From Flaccisagitta enflata (taxonomy: Eukaryota > Chaetognatha > Sagittoidea > Aphragmophora), in NCBI GenBank assembly GCA_965153355.1, contig OZ231127.1, positions 43,090,001 through 43,154,000 of the forward strand: a DNA stretch of 64,000 nucleotides, read 5' to 3'. A model generated the notes under the pieces. That model was not told the origin of the DNA, did not search any database, and saw only the letters and a list, made by a program, of their open reading frames with translations. A program made the translations under genes and the position numbers. Within the stretch, counting starts at the first letter, position 1; every line of letters starts with the position of its first letter. Positions 44,201 through 59,244 of the stretch are shown here, one piece after another.

Positions 44201-46243
44201 GGAAGGCTTTAAATCTTAAGAAAAAAATTTCACTTAAGGCAATATTTAAAAAACATTAATGAAACACTTGAATTCTAGTAAAATTAAAATGATGTTTTAT
44301 GATTTTTAATATTAATACTAATAAAATGTCCCCAGATATTAGTGTTAAGCATTTGTTTCAACACTATTTGATAGAAATGTATTTAGTATAATTGAGTAAT
44401 AGTATATTACACGATTTCCTATAGTTTTTATAGTATTTTGAATTAAGAACGCTCTAAGAACGCGAAAGGTTTCATTTGGCCTCAAAAATAAGAACATGAA
44501 GCCTTCGAGAAAAAAAATGATGTTCTTATAAAAAAAAGTGTGTGTTTTCAAAAAATCAACAACTTCTATGAAATGCTGTACTGCTGTACCTTTAGGCTTA
44601 GGGGTTGCCTCCGATTTCCTTGGTCGCCCTCTCTTTCTGGGGCGCCCTCTTTCACTGTTGTTCTCGCCGCCTTGGTCGCCAGAGGTTGTATTCGCGGCGC
44701 CGCCCGCACAACCAGTAGTGGACTCATCGCCATCACCAGAATTTGCGGTTGAGTCCGCCACCTCATTGGCGTCCGAAGGGACGGCAGTGTCCTCGTTTTC
44801 TTTGTCAATCTGATTCGGGAGGGGGGTGGGATAGAGGGGAGGGGGGCTGGGGTGTGGGGAAAGGGGGTGTGGAGGGGGGTTCGAGGACAGGGGCTCGGTA
44901 GCGCCCTCATTTTCTTTGTCAGGCGGTTCGGCAAAGTCGAGGCAGGTGGACCCTCCAACAAGAGAATCGTCGTCGTCCTCAACTGAAGCGTCGTCCTCCT
45001 TAGCTGAAAAGGCGTTGTCGACGCTTTCCGCATCAGCTACCAGATCAGCAACTACAAAGATGCAACAAAAATCTTTAACTTGACTGTTTATTTGTCCTTC
45101 GCTCATGCTTTCGTGCCATCTTAGTATAATTTTTTTCTTTCCATAATATCACTGTTGATAATATCATGAGCTTCAAACATGATAAAAAAAATTTTAAAAA
45201 TAATAAGTTTCAAACGTTGGAATTGTATTCAAATACTTAAAGAAAAAATAGAACTAGATGAATATATTTTTCAAGAAATTATACCAAATTGATGTTCTGG
45301 TATTTTGATGATAGATATTGTATTTAACTTTCATAAGTGAAAAAAGTTTTTTTTTATTACAAAATAAAACTATTTCGAAACTGATTATTTCAGATAAAAG
45401 TACTAAAAATAAAGATTGAATTTTAAAAAAAGATGAATACACATTTTAAGGGACTGGGCAAATAAATGCCTTATAATCACACTGCTTTATATGTAGAAAT
45501 ACAGTTAAATCCAGCTTTAATGGATTTAGGGGACTAAGAAATCTCATCTGTTATCTGGGCATCTACTATAGGCAAAATCTCAATAGTAAGGTTCTGTTAG
45601 AATGAGGTCCAACAGTAGCTACAACTTTGTGATGGACGGACGGACGGACCGACCGACGGACCAACGGACCGAAAAGTGGCTTATAAAGTCGCGTAGCACG
45701 CGACTAAAAATTCATCATCAAGTTAAATCTGGGTTTAAAAGCAAGAAAAGCAAATATATATCTTTTTGTAAAAATCTAAAAACAAAATATCTTAGTTTGA
45801 AACTAAAATAGCAGCAGCAGTAATGCAAAAACCACTTGCATTAAACAAGCCCATACGAACAACTCATTGCATCATCTGCATGATTTGAGCACAGGCATAA
45901 TGGACACATGGATAGACAGGCCCTCTTATGGAGATGCGATGACACATCTAAAAATGTTATAGGACTGACCAACCGATGCAGCGACTGAGTCGCGCGTCCT
46001 TCACTGTTAAGTGTGTTGATGACGTCCCTCTCAATGACTCACGAACTGTAACCTTAGATAACTGTCTCAGCGCAGATGCCTAAAATCTGATTTCTACCCT
46101 ATGAGCGAGCTGGTTTTTTTTTTAATTCTTCCTGGTCTCCTACCGAGTAACTTGGCAAGTCTTTTTTGAAGGCGAATATGAGTCAAATGCGCCATCCTCT
46201 TCTTGACCTTTCGTCCGCCACATCCTTTAAAATTGTCTTTCAT
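41246..46243 (-). CDS. Gene C: protein with two AT-hooks, 232 residues
   Basis: Four exons: 46243-46144, 45051-44590, 42670-42599 and 41310-41246, all GT-AG. Every intron is in phase 1, and the coding sum is 699 nt. The ATG follows an in-frame TGA. The N-terminus is basic (KGCGGRKVKKRMAHLTHI). Residues 34-75 are acidic, with DKENEGATEP later echoed by DKENEDTAVP around a Pro/Ser stretch. Residues 168-179 read RGRPRKRGRPRK, two overlapping AT-hooks of the HMGA type. The C-terminus ends QRKRMQFGGKL. It is expected to be nuclear and to bind AT-rich minor groove. It is not an HMGA orthologue that I can recognise. Introns carry H1 copies and a T element. Confidence 0.82.
41801..41967 (+). repeat. 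H1 element
   Basis: acaaggccggatatacggca with AGTCGCGGACGG, aaaaccgctcggaatgtgac, GGACC(G/T)ACC core, and end agtcgcttgtctgcgac then taaaaa. It lies in the last intron of gene C. Confidence 0.86.
41978..42169 (+). other. Weak coding-like frame
   Basis: CRNCNISTHHSELISALSQL followed by NCELNLSRKIL and a stop at 42167. Opposite strand to gene C, in its intron. It may be a relic; I recognise no family. Confidence 0.15.
42206..42374 (-). repeat. H1 element
   Basis: ttagtcgcgtgctacgactt, short core, tgcggtctatggcctcactg, cacacgcgactggggtagcc, tatccggccttg. Confidence 0.84.
43343..43899. mobile_element. T-type MITE, second copy of the 1051 family
   Basis: TACAGTAGATGTCGTCTAG at left and ctagacaactACTGTA at right. 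The middle is the same as in the copy at 1051-1633 (gtgtgacagccc), with small deletions. It lies in gene C intron 2. Confidence 0.87.
43900..44340. other. No gene recognised
   Basis: It has words such as ttttataagaaccttgttc that recur in complement near 44440-44540 (ttcttaagaac, gaacgctctaagaac), suggesting a decayed inverted repeat across the intron-exon border of gene C. Confidence 0.4.
45628..45711 (+). repeat. H1 fragment with perfect hairpin
   Basis: (GGAC)n core, then ttataaAGTCGCGTAGCACGCGACT and aaaaa in two halves around the loop; the stem is 8 bp. It lies in gene C intron 1. Confidence 0.82.
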
Positions 46244-46597
46244 GTTGAAATTTGTATGAAGCGAGAAAATTCAAAGAATCCGTATTTCGGTTGGATCGCT
46301 AAACAGGGTATAGAAGAATTTTAAGCACCGTTTTCATCATCGCCTCTTTCACTGACGTATCAAGTTGCTCTGAACTGCTTGAACTAAGGCAGAACTCAGA
46401 CGCTACTTTGTTACCTGTGATACATTGCTAGTGCTCCGAATAACTTTACCAAGACATGGAATGAGGTTGGCTCTTTTAGTTATACAAGACAATAGATGAG
46501 GATGACTTTTATACAAAACATGAGATGAGGTTGTCTTCTAAATGTGACATCGTGATTCCAATTATGCTTTACCGTCATACATGTTCGTGAAAAGTAT

Positions 46598-46808
<211 letters not shown>

Positions 46809-46816
46809 AGTTCTCT

Positions 46817-50485
<3,669 letters not shown>

Positions 50486-50645
50486 TTTAGCCAATAGAAC
50501 TGGCTGATGAAATATCGTCTGTATGTGATCAACATCCAAGAGACCGAGTATCCTTACAAAGAGTTTTTGATCGTTTTTTCTCTTATATCCAAAAACTTCT
50601 GCTGCTCAAAAGGAACAAGTCCGTCTTCGCATAAAAAAGAAAAAA

Positions 50646-50926
50646 ACAAGCCCGACCGGGCAACGATGCGTCCGGGCTGTGTATCAGCGTGTATTGATCA
50701 TGTGACATATGAATGGAGGGACAGATGGACGAACAGACTAGTGAAAACACTCTCAAAACATGTTGGTTGATCATTTGTTTCAGTGTAGGATCTCACCGTG
50801 ACCAAAAACAGCCAAGAAACGCGGTTTTTGCACAGGCGTAACGGACGGACGGACGGACGGACGGACGGACGGACGGACGGACAGACCCTCTTATAGAGAT
50901 GCGTTCCTGACGGACGCATCTAAAAA
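50646..50926 (+). repeat. H1 element with GATGCGT stem
   Basis: acaagcccgaccgggcaac then GATGCGTCC at 50664-50672. A perfect (ACGG)n run occupies 50838-50882. The hairpin AGATGCGT...ACGCATCT lies at 50897-50921, followed by aaaaa. The 5' motif is the exact complement of the 3' arm end (GGACGCATC). Confidence 0.85.
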
Positions 50927-50929
50927 CAC

Positions 50930-51685
50930 CCGATGCCTCGAATTAAAAACGTCCCAAAACATCTGTATTAAAACAAGCGACCAAGAGATTCTAGTAGATG
51001 CGTCATCTTGAGTTACTAGATATTATAAAAGATAAGAAATAAGAGCTACATTCCACAGAAATTAACAAGAACAACTTCCAAATTGCGCTGCGAGTTGTGC
51101 CCACATACCAAACTACCAGCAGAAACACTCTTTTTGAGATATGAGGACTTAAAAGGTCTAAGGATTAAGGCATTTTAAATAAAGCTGGCAGGCGCCCACT
51201 TGTTTCTCAATGATTAACATTCATACACAACCATTTATTCGGTCGGTGAGATTTTCACATTTCTCCGATCCCACCTGTTCGTTATGATTCAAGGAAACAT
51301 TTTAACATAATATGGCCAATTGACAGGAGCGTTTTACAAAGCGTGAACGAAATGAAGACAGACAGATCTACCTACCAACAGCCACGACCTGACATCAGTG
51401 ACAAAGCCATGCGCACATATTGTGCGTAGGAAAAAAACACCCTAGTAGGCTATTATTGTCCAAGTATAGCAAACTTAAAAAGGCACTGAGAAAATGAGCC
51501 TGGCATGATTTTCATTACAGTAAAACAATACTTTCGGCCGACTAATATTTCATCTCACCAAGCGAAGTGGAAGTATGCTTCTCAAGCTTTCTGGACAGCG
51601 GCTGCAAGGGCCGATGTCCTTAACAAAAGAGGCGAACTTCCTAATTGCTATCAGTTTATTTCCCCTCGAAACCCCAAACCGGCTC
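50930..51685. other. No secure gene; one weak coding-like frame
   Basis: At 51530-51690 on the plus strand a frame reads SHQAKWKYASQAFWTAAARA then DVLNKRGELPNCYQF and a stop. No splice sites support it. The rest is unique. Confidence 0.25.
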
Positions 51686-52070
51686 TTTGAGGCCACTTAT
51701 CCACCCTCATGGACCCCAAATCGGCTCTCTTAGGCCCAAATTTCATTCTCTCTAGCCTCAAATATGCTCTCTCGGGCCCGAAATAGACTTCTTAGGCCTC
51801 AAAGATCTTATAGGTTTGCCCCTCTCAAATTTATCCTATCGGTTACAAAATGGCTACCCTAGACCATGAAGTTGTCCTACTCAGATCTCAAATTAGTGCA
51901 CTTTGGCCTCAAAATGGCACTCACAGGCCTCAAATTATCTCACTCACACCTCAAATTATTGCTTTCTAGCCTAATAGTAGCCTTTATCAATGAGCTTAAT
52001 CCAAGCCTCCATAAGCTTAAAATTCTGGCTACCCAACCAACTCAAGCCCCAATTTTTATTCCATAGTAAC
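51686..52070 (+). repeat. Degenerate minisatellite (ctcaggcctcaaat)
   Basis: About 15 imperfect units of tctcttaggcccaaatt or cactcaggcctcaaatt, related to the core of 49690-50049. Confidence 0.7.
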
Positions 52071-52535
52071 GCTCTAGTAACGCTCATAGTAACGCTCCTA
52101 TGAGCCCGTATTCTACAAGATATCAGTCCTTTGGAGCTGTTGCTCCGCTGGCCCGCATTCTACTTGGTCCACTTACTACATTGGCAACATTGCCCATCAG
52201 GTTCAGGTACCGTTGGCCATGTGTGACCTCTGAATAAATAGGTATGCTTGCTTTGCTACAACAATACTACGGTAAGGAATGTGACAGGTACGTGACGAAC
52301 AGCTGCTATGCAGCATTTGGTTGTCGAGTACACCAACAGTTTCCTTGTCAAGTCACAAACAACAACAACAAGCGCCCCGCTCACCAAAGCACCTCTTTAA
52401 ATACCGGTAATAGTTTTGTTTTTTAAAACAATTAAGGGAATCAAAGTGGAAAAACTGCTCAGACAAGAAAAAAAAACAAAAAACAAGCGTTAGCCTTTAA
52501 TTTTTCAAAATTCTAATTCTTTTGAATAAAAATCT
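52071..52535. other. No gene recognised
   Basis: Starts with three copies of catagtaacgctc; otherwise unique. Confidence 0.4.
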
Positions 52536-52537
52536 GA

Positions 52538-52965
52538 ATAGTCGCAAAAGCGTTCGATGGTCAGCGGTACCTGTTGCCCCTATGTGAGTGTATGCGGGTG
52601 TGAGGTGGTTACAGGGGCAGCGGACCCGAAGGGGCTGATGACCTATGCGTTTTTTTTTTAGCCTCAAGGCTGGTATTAGGGCCTGGAGGCTGGCATTGGG
52701 ACCTTAAGGCTGGGATTTGAGCCTTGAGACTGGGATTTGTTCCTCAAGGCTGGGATTTGAGACTCCAGGCTGGGATTTGAGCCTCCAGGCTAGGATTTGA
52801 GCCTTGAGGCTGGGATTTGAGCCTCAAGGCTGGGATTTGAGCCTCGCAGCTAGGATTTAGGCCTAGAAAGGGGGGGGGGTACACTGGAGAAGGAGAAGGA
52901 GAAATTTCCCCATATGTGAAAGCATAGGTCATCGGCCCCTTCGGGGCCGCTGCCCAAAAAGGAAA
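52538..52965 (+). repeat. H3 element, complete
   Basis: aatagtcgcaaaagcgttcg, atggtcagcggtacctg, a first hairpin-like cggacccgaaggggctgatg, a core of gaggctgggatttgagcct units, a gaaggagaaggag tract, gtgaaagcataggtcatc, and end hairpin GGCCCC-TTC-GGGGCC, then gctgcccaaaaagg. Confidence 0.87.
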
Positions 52966-53331
52966 AATCTGTAAGCATATTAATTTTTTTTAAATAGGGG
53001 GGCGCTAATTAGGGAGGGGCGCTGATGAGGATAGATATTGTAATTGTTCCTTATCCGGTACTGAAAAAAAATAACAACCATCTCAATGCACAAGGACCCA
53101 AAACAGATGGCGCTGTTCTTCCGCTTGTTCTTTTGTTGATGACGACTGAAAGCTTTTTGTCCTACTGGGCTTCAGCTGCCAACGATACTCAAATTTATTC
53201 CAACACGACCTCACTTGATGTGATGAACGGATTCGTGTCTCGAAATATTCTCACACACACTTCAACAAAATATTGCTTGGAAACGAAAAAAAAAACAATA
53301 TCTTCTTTTTCTTCTAAACTAACAAAGGGAC

Positions 53332-56268
53332 ATGACTACTTCGACCCGCTCGAGAGCTCAATTGGCTCATCTTTTCTCATTTCTTCAAGTTGGGTATCCT
53401 AATGCTAACGACCCGCCATTAGTCTCCCCTCAGGACTCTCCTCTCACCGTCCCCGCCCACTACCCTACCATTCGCCCCGTCTACACGGACAGTGTCGTCA
53501 TCCACGTCGTTCCGCCGGGTGGAAAACTGTCTTTGCCCAAAGGGTTTCCCGGAGGATCGATGCTGATCAAACGCACCATCAACGCCGCCATCAAACACGC
53601 CGTCGACTCGGTAGATCGCGGAGAAGGTCGCCGATTCAGCATCCTCGTCCACGAAGGAATTTACGACGACGATTTTCAACTTCTTTGCGCCGAGGATCCA
53701 GATGGTTTCTACCTGGAAGTCATCGGCCTGGGAGGCGTCTTTATCTGCTTGACGCAACCGATATGCGTCGCCCAACAAGCTCTGATGCTACGGAATGTGG
53801 TAATCATCGTCAACGAAAACCGGAAGAAATCCGGGGCGTCGATCAGTGTCGAGGAAAACGGATCTTTGGATCTACGCCGCGTCTTCATTCACAATCCCTT
53901 CGACACTGGAATCAGCGTGAATGGCAGCAACAGTATCGCGGTGATTGACAAAACCGCCATCGTAGGTTGCTCCGTGGGATTCAAGGGCAAATCTGGCGCC
54001 CGAATAACCATGCGTCACTGCGTCATTCGCGACACGGGATGCCAAAGTGGAATTGTAGAGAAAGGTTCCATACTGAAGGTGAATGACAGCAAATTCATCA
54101 ACTGCAAAGTCCTCATGATATCTTACGAGAATACTGTGGGACAATTTCACGATTGCCTGTTTGAAGGTGGCTGGTTGAAGAAAGAATGGTTTCACCCGGA
54201 TGATTACACCGCTATTTCCGCGAAAAGTAAATGCAAAATTGATTTCACAAGCTGCCAATTCATCAGTTGGAACAGCGGGATTTTGGCTAATTGCAAAGTT
54301 GACTTAGCTGTCACCAGATCCATCTTCATCAACGTCAACGCCGCCTTCGCCATTTGTCTAAACTCGAGTGGCATATTCAAACAGAATATGCTTCATTGCT
54401 GCACGTTGTTGCATATGTACGACAATGCCGCATCCGGCAGCGCCATTTTTGAACGCAACACGATTTCAAAAAAGGGAGACCGCGCACTTATATTCAGAGA
54501 CGAAGAATCTTCAAGGAACGCCAAGCTTGTCCATGACTTTAGTAACGCCGAAATTCATGACAAGATTTCCGAGTTAGAATGTTATACCATCACCCCTTTT
54601 GATTTCAAGCAGAAACAGAGAGAGCGACAAGAGTTGACGTATTATTACGAGTCCATTGGCGAGTCCATTGGCACTGAGGGGATGTTTGAATTCAAGATGG
54701 CGCGTCTTAGCTTGGAGTTAGAAGGAGAGCTCAAAACATGTCGCAGTTGCGGATTAAAAGAAACTAAAGAACGATCGGAGACAAATTGCTTCAAGAAATG
54801 CTCACGCTGTCGAGAAGTGTTTTATTGCTCAGCGGCGTGTCAGAAAACCGACTGGCCAAACAGCCATCAACAATTTTGCCGTTATTTGGCAATGATCAAT
54901 CACATGAGAACTTGGATGATAGACTACAAGGAAATGAATCGAAGTGGCAGTAGCGATGACGAGGATGACGAGGACAACGAAGAGTCAGGCAGCGAAAAGG
55001 TGGAGGACGATAGAGCAAAAATAGTAGTGGCCAAACAAGAAGAAACTAGGGAGATTATAAGTATCGATCTGGGAAAATATCTTCCATCAAACAGTATGGA
55101 GGACAAAAAGAAATCATGCAAAGGTGGCGTAAATGGGGGACAGGATCTTAAGCCAAATGGGGAAACATCAGAAGCAAAAATGGCAGTGACCGGAAGTAAT
55201 GCTCATGGCAGCGGGCAAAACGATGAAAAGAAAGTGGATGGAACTGATAAGAACTCATTGAAAGCATTGGCCGCAAATTTGCCTGCCGACCAAAAAGACA
55301 AAGAGCAAAAGGAAACAGGTGTTACTTTGCCAGGAGGACTAGTGGCAAAGATTGAGAAGTCAACGAAAGATCAAAAAGAAAAGAATGAAAATTTGATTTG
55401 CTTAAAAAGCTTGGACGTTGAAAAGGAGGTGGCATACACAGATGGGAAAAACGGAGTAGTGCCAGTGGGTAACTCTACACAATTTTCAAAGAATACATCA
55501 CAAGGGCAAAATTGTGGAGCCCGTTTTGTCAAGCTTACGGGAGTAGGTGCTAGCAAAGGTAATGATGTTGGTAGGGCAGAGACTGACCAAGAAGCTATTC
55601 AAAGCAAACAAGTTCAGTCTCCGGAGGAACAGAGGAGGCAAGAAGTTGAAGGTGCGACAAGCAAGGTAGTGGGGAAAGAAGAAGATGTAGATGAAAAAGA
55701 GTTAAGTGACGAATTGTCCCAAAAAGTAGACAGTGGACCAGAAGACATGAAGGATACTGTACAACAGTGTCGTGGATGCTCCGGAATTCATGCTCCTTCA
55801 ATGATGTCAAAGAAAGACTTGCCAAAGGACAGATCAAAATATAAGAAATGCGCCAGTTGTCTGAAAGTGTCTTACTGCTCGAAACGTTGCCAAATGGAAG
55901 ACTGGCCTAGACACAAAAGTGAGTGTCAGGACAGAGAGATGAAAGACGGCGAAGGTGAGAACGAGGACAGCGATGATCTTAGTTCACCTGCCGCTTTCAT
56001 GGAGTCAGAAATGAAGAATAAGAAGAAGAACAAACGGAAAAAGAGGGGAAATAACGACGATGCTTCATTAAAAACATGCGCAGGATGCTCCACTAAGCAG
56101 GAGGCGGTTGTGAATGAGGCAGTTGTGCATAATGAAAAAAATCGCCCCCGTCCATCTAAGTACAAACAATGCAAAGGCTGCAAAAATGTCTATTATTGTT
56201 CCACAACATGCCAAAAATCAGATTGGCCAAAACACAAACTGATCTGCGCCAAAAATGGAAGAACCTGA
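53332..56268 (+). CDS. Gene E: beta-helix protein with three MYND fingers
   Basis: A single open frame of 978 residues with no introns, whereas the other genes here are split. The start ATG has G at -3 and is the first in the frame. Residues about 60-410 are a repeat-rich region with short strands (VIGLGGVFICL, INCKVLMISYENTV, CQFISWNSGI) typical of a right-handed parallel beta-helix, as in pectin-lyase-like and FBXO11-type proteins. MYND zinc fingers lie at 470-516 (CRSCG...CSRCREVFYCSAAC...C), 813-865 (CRGCS...CASCLKVSYCSKRC...C) and 916-972 (CAGCS...CKGCKNVYYCSTTC...C). Acidic and Lys-rich linkers separate them, including a long disordered part at 530-800. MYND domains usually bind short Pro-containing peptides, so a scaffold or adaptor role is inferred. 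No catalytic domain is visible. Confidence 0.95.
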   Translation: MTTSTRSRAQLAHLFSFLQVGYPNANDPPLVSPQDSPLTVPAHYPTIRPVYTDSVVIHVVPPGGKLSLPKGFPGGSMLIKRTINAAIKHAVDSVDRGEGRRFSILVHEGIYDDDFQLLCAEDPDGFYLEVIGLGGVFICLTQPICVAQQALMLRNVVIIVNENRKKSGASISVEENGSLDLRRVFIHNPFDTGISVNGSNSIAVIDKTAIVGCSVGFKGKSGARITMRHCVIRDTGCQSGIVEKGSILKVNDSKFINCKVLMISYENTVGQFHDCLFEGGWLKKEWFHPDDYTAISAKSKCKIDFTSCQFISWNSGILANCKVDLAVTRSIFINVNAAFAICLNSSGIFKQNMLHCCTLLHMYDNAASGSAIFERNTISKKGDRALIFRDEESSRNAKLVHDFSNAEIHDKISELECYTITPFDFKQKQRERQELTYYYESIGESIGTEGMFEFKMARLSLELEGELKTCRSCGLKETKERSETNCFKKCSRCREVFYCSAACQKTDWPNSHQQFCRYLAMINHMRTWMIDYKEMNRSGSSDDEDDEDNEESGSEKVEDDRAKIVVAKQEETREIISIDLGKYLPSNSMEDKKKSCKGGVNGGQDLKPNGETSEAKMAVTGSNAHGSGQNDEKKVDGTDKNSLKALAANLPADQKDKEQKETGVTLPGGLVAKIEKSTKDQKEKNENLICLKSLDVEKEVAYTDGKNGVVPVGNSTQFSKNTSQGQNCGARFVKLTGVGASKGNDVGRAETDQEAIQSKQVQSPEEQRRQEVEGATSKVVGKEEDVDEKELSDELSQKVDSGPEDMKDTVQQCRGCSGIHAPSMMSKKDLPKDRSKYKKCASCLKVSYCSKRCQMEDWPRHKSECQDREMKDGEGENEDSDDLSSPAAFMESEMKNKKKNKRKKRGNNDDASLKTCAGCSTKQEAVVNEAVVHNEKNRPRPSKYKQCKGCKNVYYCSTTCQKSDWPKHKLICAKNGRT

Positions 56269-56707
56269 GCTTTATGTGTTGTTTTATTGAGTTCGTGGCA
56301 ACTCAATTTGTATAATGATTTAGTTTTATTTCTTTTTGTAATCTGTTTGCTAAGTTTGAGTAAATATGAACTTGTTAAATGAATGAAAATCTTTCAGACT
56401 TTTTTCTTTCATCTTAGCTTTTTCTGTTGCTACAGTACTCGTATGCCTTTAGCAGGAGCTAGATATTTATTTTCCGTTGCTCTAAAACAACTCTTCGAAG
56501 GTTTATGACAGGTGGAACAATATCCCTCACTATACCCACACCAAAAAAATATGGAAGCAAAACTAATTTAGCAAACAATCATGTCATTATATTATTTAGT
56601 CAGGATATCAATTACAGCGCACCCGCTATCTAAACTCATAAGGCCACTCATAAGGCATATAACTTGCTGCACCATAAATGATTTTGTAGTTATTTGTATA
56701 TTGGCAA
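56269..56707 (+). other. 3' flank of gene E
   Basis: AT-rich, no AATAAA. AGTAAA at about 56359 is the nearest polyadenylation-like word. No other feature. Confidence 0.3.
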
Positions 56708-57689
56708 TACAGGGTGTACCAACTCAGTTGTAACGAAAAGAATCGATATATCTCTACTTCCAGAGAAGATAATCTAATACTGAAAAAGTTCAAAAAGAGC
56801 ATTCAAAAAACGATTTTTGCTCATGCTAAAAAACAGTGATCAGTCACTTAAAAACTGTACTCATTCACAACCTGAAGTGATGAAGTTATTTCTTGTGATG
56901 CAAATTTAATTGTGGTTGCTCATAGACTCACAGCTACAGAGCTAGTCCCAAATTAAAGATTTTTAGCTGTAGTTTTTAGCCCCAACAGAAATCTACCTCA
57001 CAGTAATAAAGTTTTTGCATTTCTTTTCTTTTAAACCATATTTACTAAAAAAGTTCAATTTTTGAATAGCATGACCTAAGCAAATATTTCATTATTTGAT
57101 AGAAAAAATGAGATTTTGTTGTTGAATTCTCTTTAACTGTAATGAATATTTTTCACTTTAGTTTGTCAAATGGTTAAAAAAAAAGAACAAAACAAACTGA
57201 TATTATCAAAAGAATTCAATAGAAAAAGGCAAAATGATAGCAAATATGAATAAAAACTCGTGCCGCTTGGAGAGGCTAAAAAAAAGTCTTACCCTGCGTA
57301 TTTCATGAAGTTTAGAATTTTCTCTGTTTTGTTTTTTTAACTATTTTTTTCTATTAAGTTAGGAGTGAAAAGTATTTTAGATGAATTGCCCTGAAAGACG
57401 ACGACTTCCGTCTTCTATCTAACATCACTTGTTGATGTTGAAGATAATCGCTTTCTTCTTATTCAATAACAGAAAATGTTTTGAATGAAAATTAGACAAG
57501 GGAAAGGCGGCGAAATCAAAAGTTCTAAATGAAGGCATATGATTTCAAGATAATCAATATTTTTCTCTTAGTAGGCAAAAATCGTCTTTTAAAAGCTGTT
57601 AGGAGTTTTTTTTTCAGAATTGGATTATCTTCTCTAAAAGCAGAGATATATCGATTTTTTATGTTGCAACTGAGTTGGTACACCCTGTA
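56708..57689. mobile_element. T-type element, 982 bp, long TIRs
   Basis: TACAGGGTGTACCAACTCAG at left and CTGAGTTGGTACACCCTGTA at right, then atcgatatatctct and its complement. Shorter matching words continue inward (gaagataatctaatac, ggattatcttctct). The middle is AT-rich and noncoding. The same terminal nine bases occur at 3586-4179. Confidence 0.85.
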
Positions 57690-58767
57690 AAACAGCATTA
57701 TTGTAAGGCATTTTGTACAATCCATTGACATGCGCTTTAGTGAAGCTCAACTATGGTTGCAAACTGTAGTTACTAGACTAATTTTAGATTCGTTGCGCAT
57801 CTCTAATTCTCTATTAGAGGCTATCTATTGATCAGTCTGTCTTCAGTCCATCAGTCGGTTGATTTTTCTGTTAGTTAGTCACTCATACGTATGAATCATA
57901 ATATCTGAGGCTTGTTCATCAAAAGACTAGCGCCAATCTAATCTTTCCTTCATTCATTCCTTCATTCCTTCATTCATTCATTCATTCATTCATTCATTCA
58001 TTCATACCTTCAGTAAAACAAAAAAAAGTCTTGTTTTTTGTGCATCCTACAGTGTTACAAAAATTTTGGTCAATCGGTTAGTCCATTACTTATTAGGTTA
58101 ATCATACATGTTTTCATTCATATATTCATCATTTTTTGGTACACGTTCATTCATGTAGTTTTTAACCGCACGGTTAACCTGTTACATCGGCCATATCTAT
58201 ATCTTGGAGTTGCTCACGTGAATCCAAGTCTCTAACGTCGATTTGGTATCAACTTCCTCTTTCACAAAAAGTGCGATCAAAACAGAACAAAACGCATAAG
58301 TAACAAGTTATAATTAGCAACAATATTTTCAATCATAGCTAGCATACTAAAATTTTACTAGCCATCTTGAGACAAAGGAAAACTTGATGGACAGCACATA
58401 TCTACCGTTGCAATGTAACACGGACTAAAGAAGGATAAGATCAGCATAAACGATAACGGGTGGTCAAAAATGGACATTTTTTTAAAGATTCATTTCGGTT
58501 TTATTCTATGTTTTTTATTCAAAAGCTTTTTAATCAAGCATCTTACACTTAATATCAATGATTTGTATCGGTATGATTTGATTGAAATACTTTTTAAACA
58601 TCCAAATTTTTGACCCCTCCGTTATTATCAATCGCTCAAGGATATCAAAAAATCCTCGCAAAAACATCAGCAACCAATTCATCTACAATAAAGCCACAAT
58701 AGCCAATAAAATACAATAAATTAACCAGCTGTTATTAAGCTGACGGTGCGCTGCACTGAGGCTAAAG

Positions 58768-58768
<1 letters not shown>
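57690..58768. other. No gene recognised; (ATTC)n inside
   Basis: A (CATT)n microsatellite spans about 57950-58005. Degenerate GTC words near 57835-57890 may be an eroded H1 core. Nothing else is supported. Confidence 0.5.

Positions 58769-58824
<56 letters not shown>
58769..58824 (+). repeat. (AG)n microsatellite
   Basis: Perfect GA dinucleotide run of 56 bp. Confidence 0.97.
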
Positions 58825-58828
<4 letters not shown>

Positions 58829-58839
58829 AGACAAAAAAG

Positions 58840-58990
58840 AAGAAAGGAAACGAGCATGGAAAGAGTCTACAGCAATCAAATTCAAAATCCTTGTGGAGGC
58901 CAGGAGAGCGTCTTTGTAAGTGGATGAATTTGGGACTAGAGTTCTCAGGGCCTTCAGACTTATCATCTTGGCCACATTTATACAGGCGCC
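58840..58990 (-). other. Coding-like block downstream of gene F
   Basis: After a good acceptor (cttcattttag at 58991) two frames are open. One reads CINVAKMISLKALRTLVPN and the other LYKCGQDDKSEGPENSSPKF. I cannot choose between them or find a partner exon. It lies beyond the gene F polyadenylation signal, so it would be another transcript. Confidence 0.22.
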
Positions 58991-59084
58991 TAAAATGAAG
59001 TTATAACTACTCCAAAACAAATTGAGTTACTCAGCCCAGAAGTTTAAATAACGCTTAAAAGCGGGAATAATCTGGTTACGTAAC

Positions 59085-59090
59085 TTTATT
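59085..59090 (-). terminator. Polyadenylation signal AATAAA of gene F
   Basis: A canonical hexamer on the minus strand, 155 nt after the gene F stop codon. Confidence 0.6.
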
Positions 59091-59244
59091 CATTTGAGAG
59101 CGACACACTTCCAAAGTTGATGCTTCTTTTCAGCTGTCCGTATAATTGTGGCCGCCAAGATGGTGATGGTAGCAGAGCCTTTGCTCTGTCACAGAGTCCG
59201 TGAGTCTCGCGCTCAGACATCCAAAAGACAGTCATTGTCATGAC

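Noticed and set aside
44345-44589. Read-through of gene C exon 2 to a distant stop
   Set aside because: A donor after 44590 joins exon 3 in phase; the read-through adds AT-rich non-protein-like sequence.
53025-53402. 125-codon plus frame overlapping the start of gene E
   Set aside because: Different frame from the long coding sequence, weak composition, no domain.
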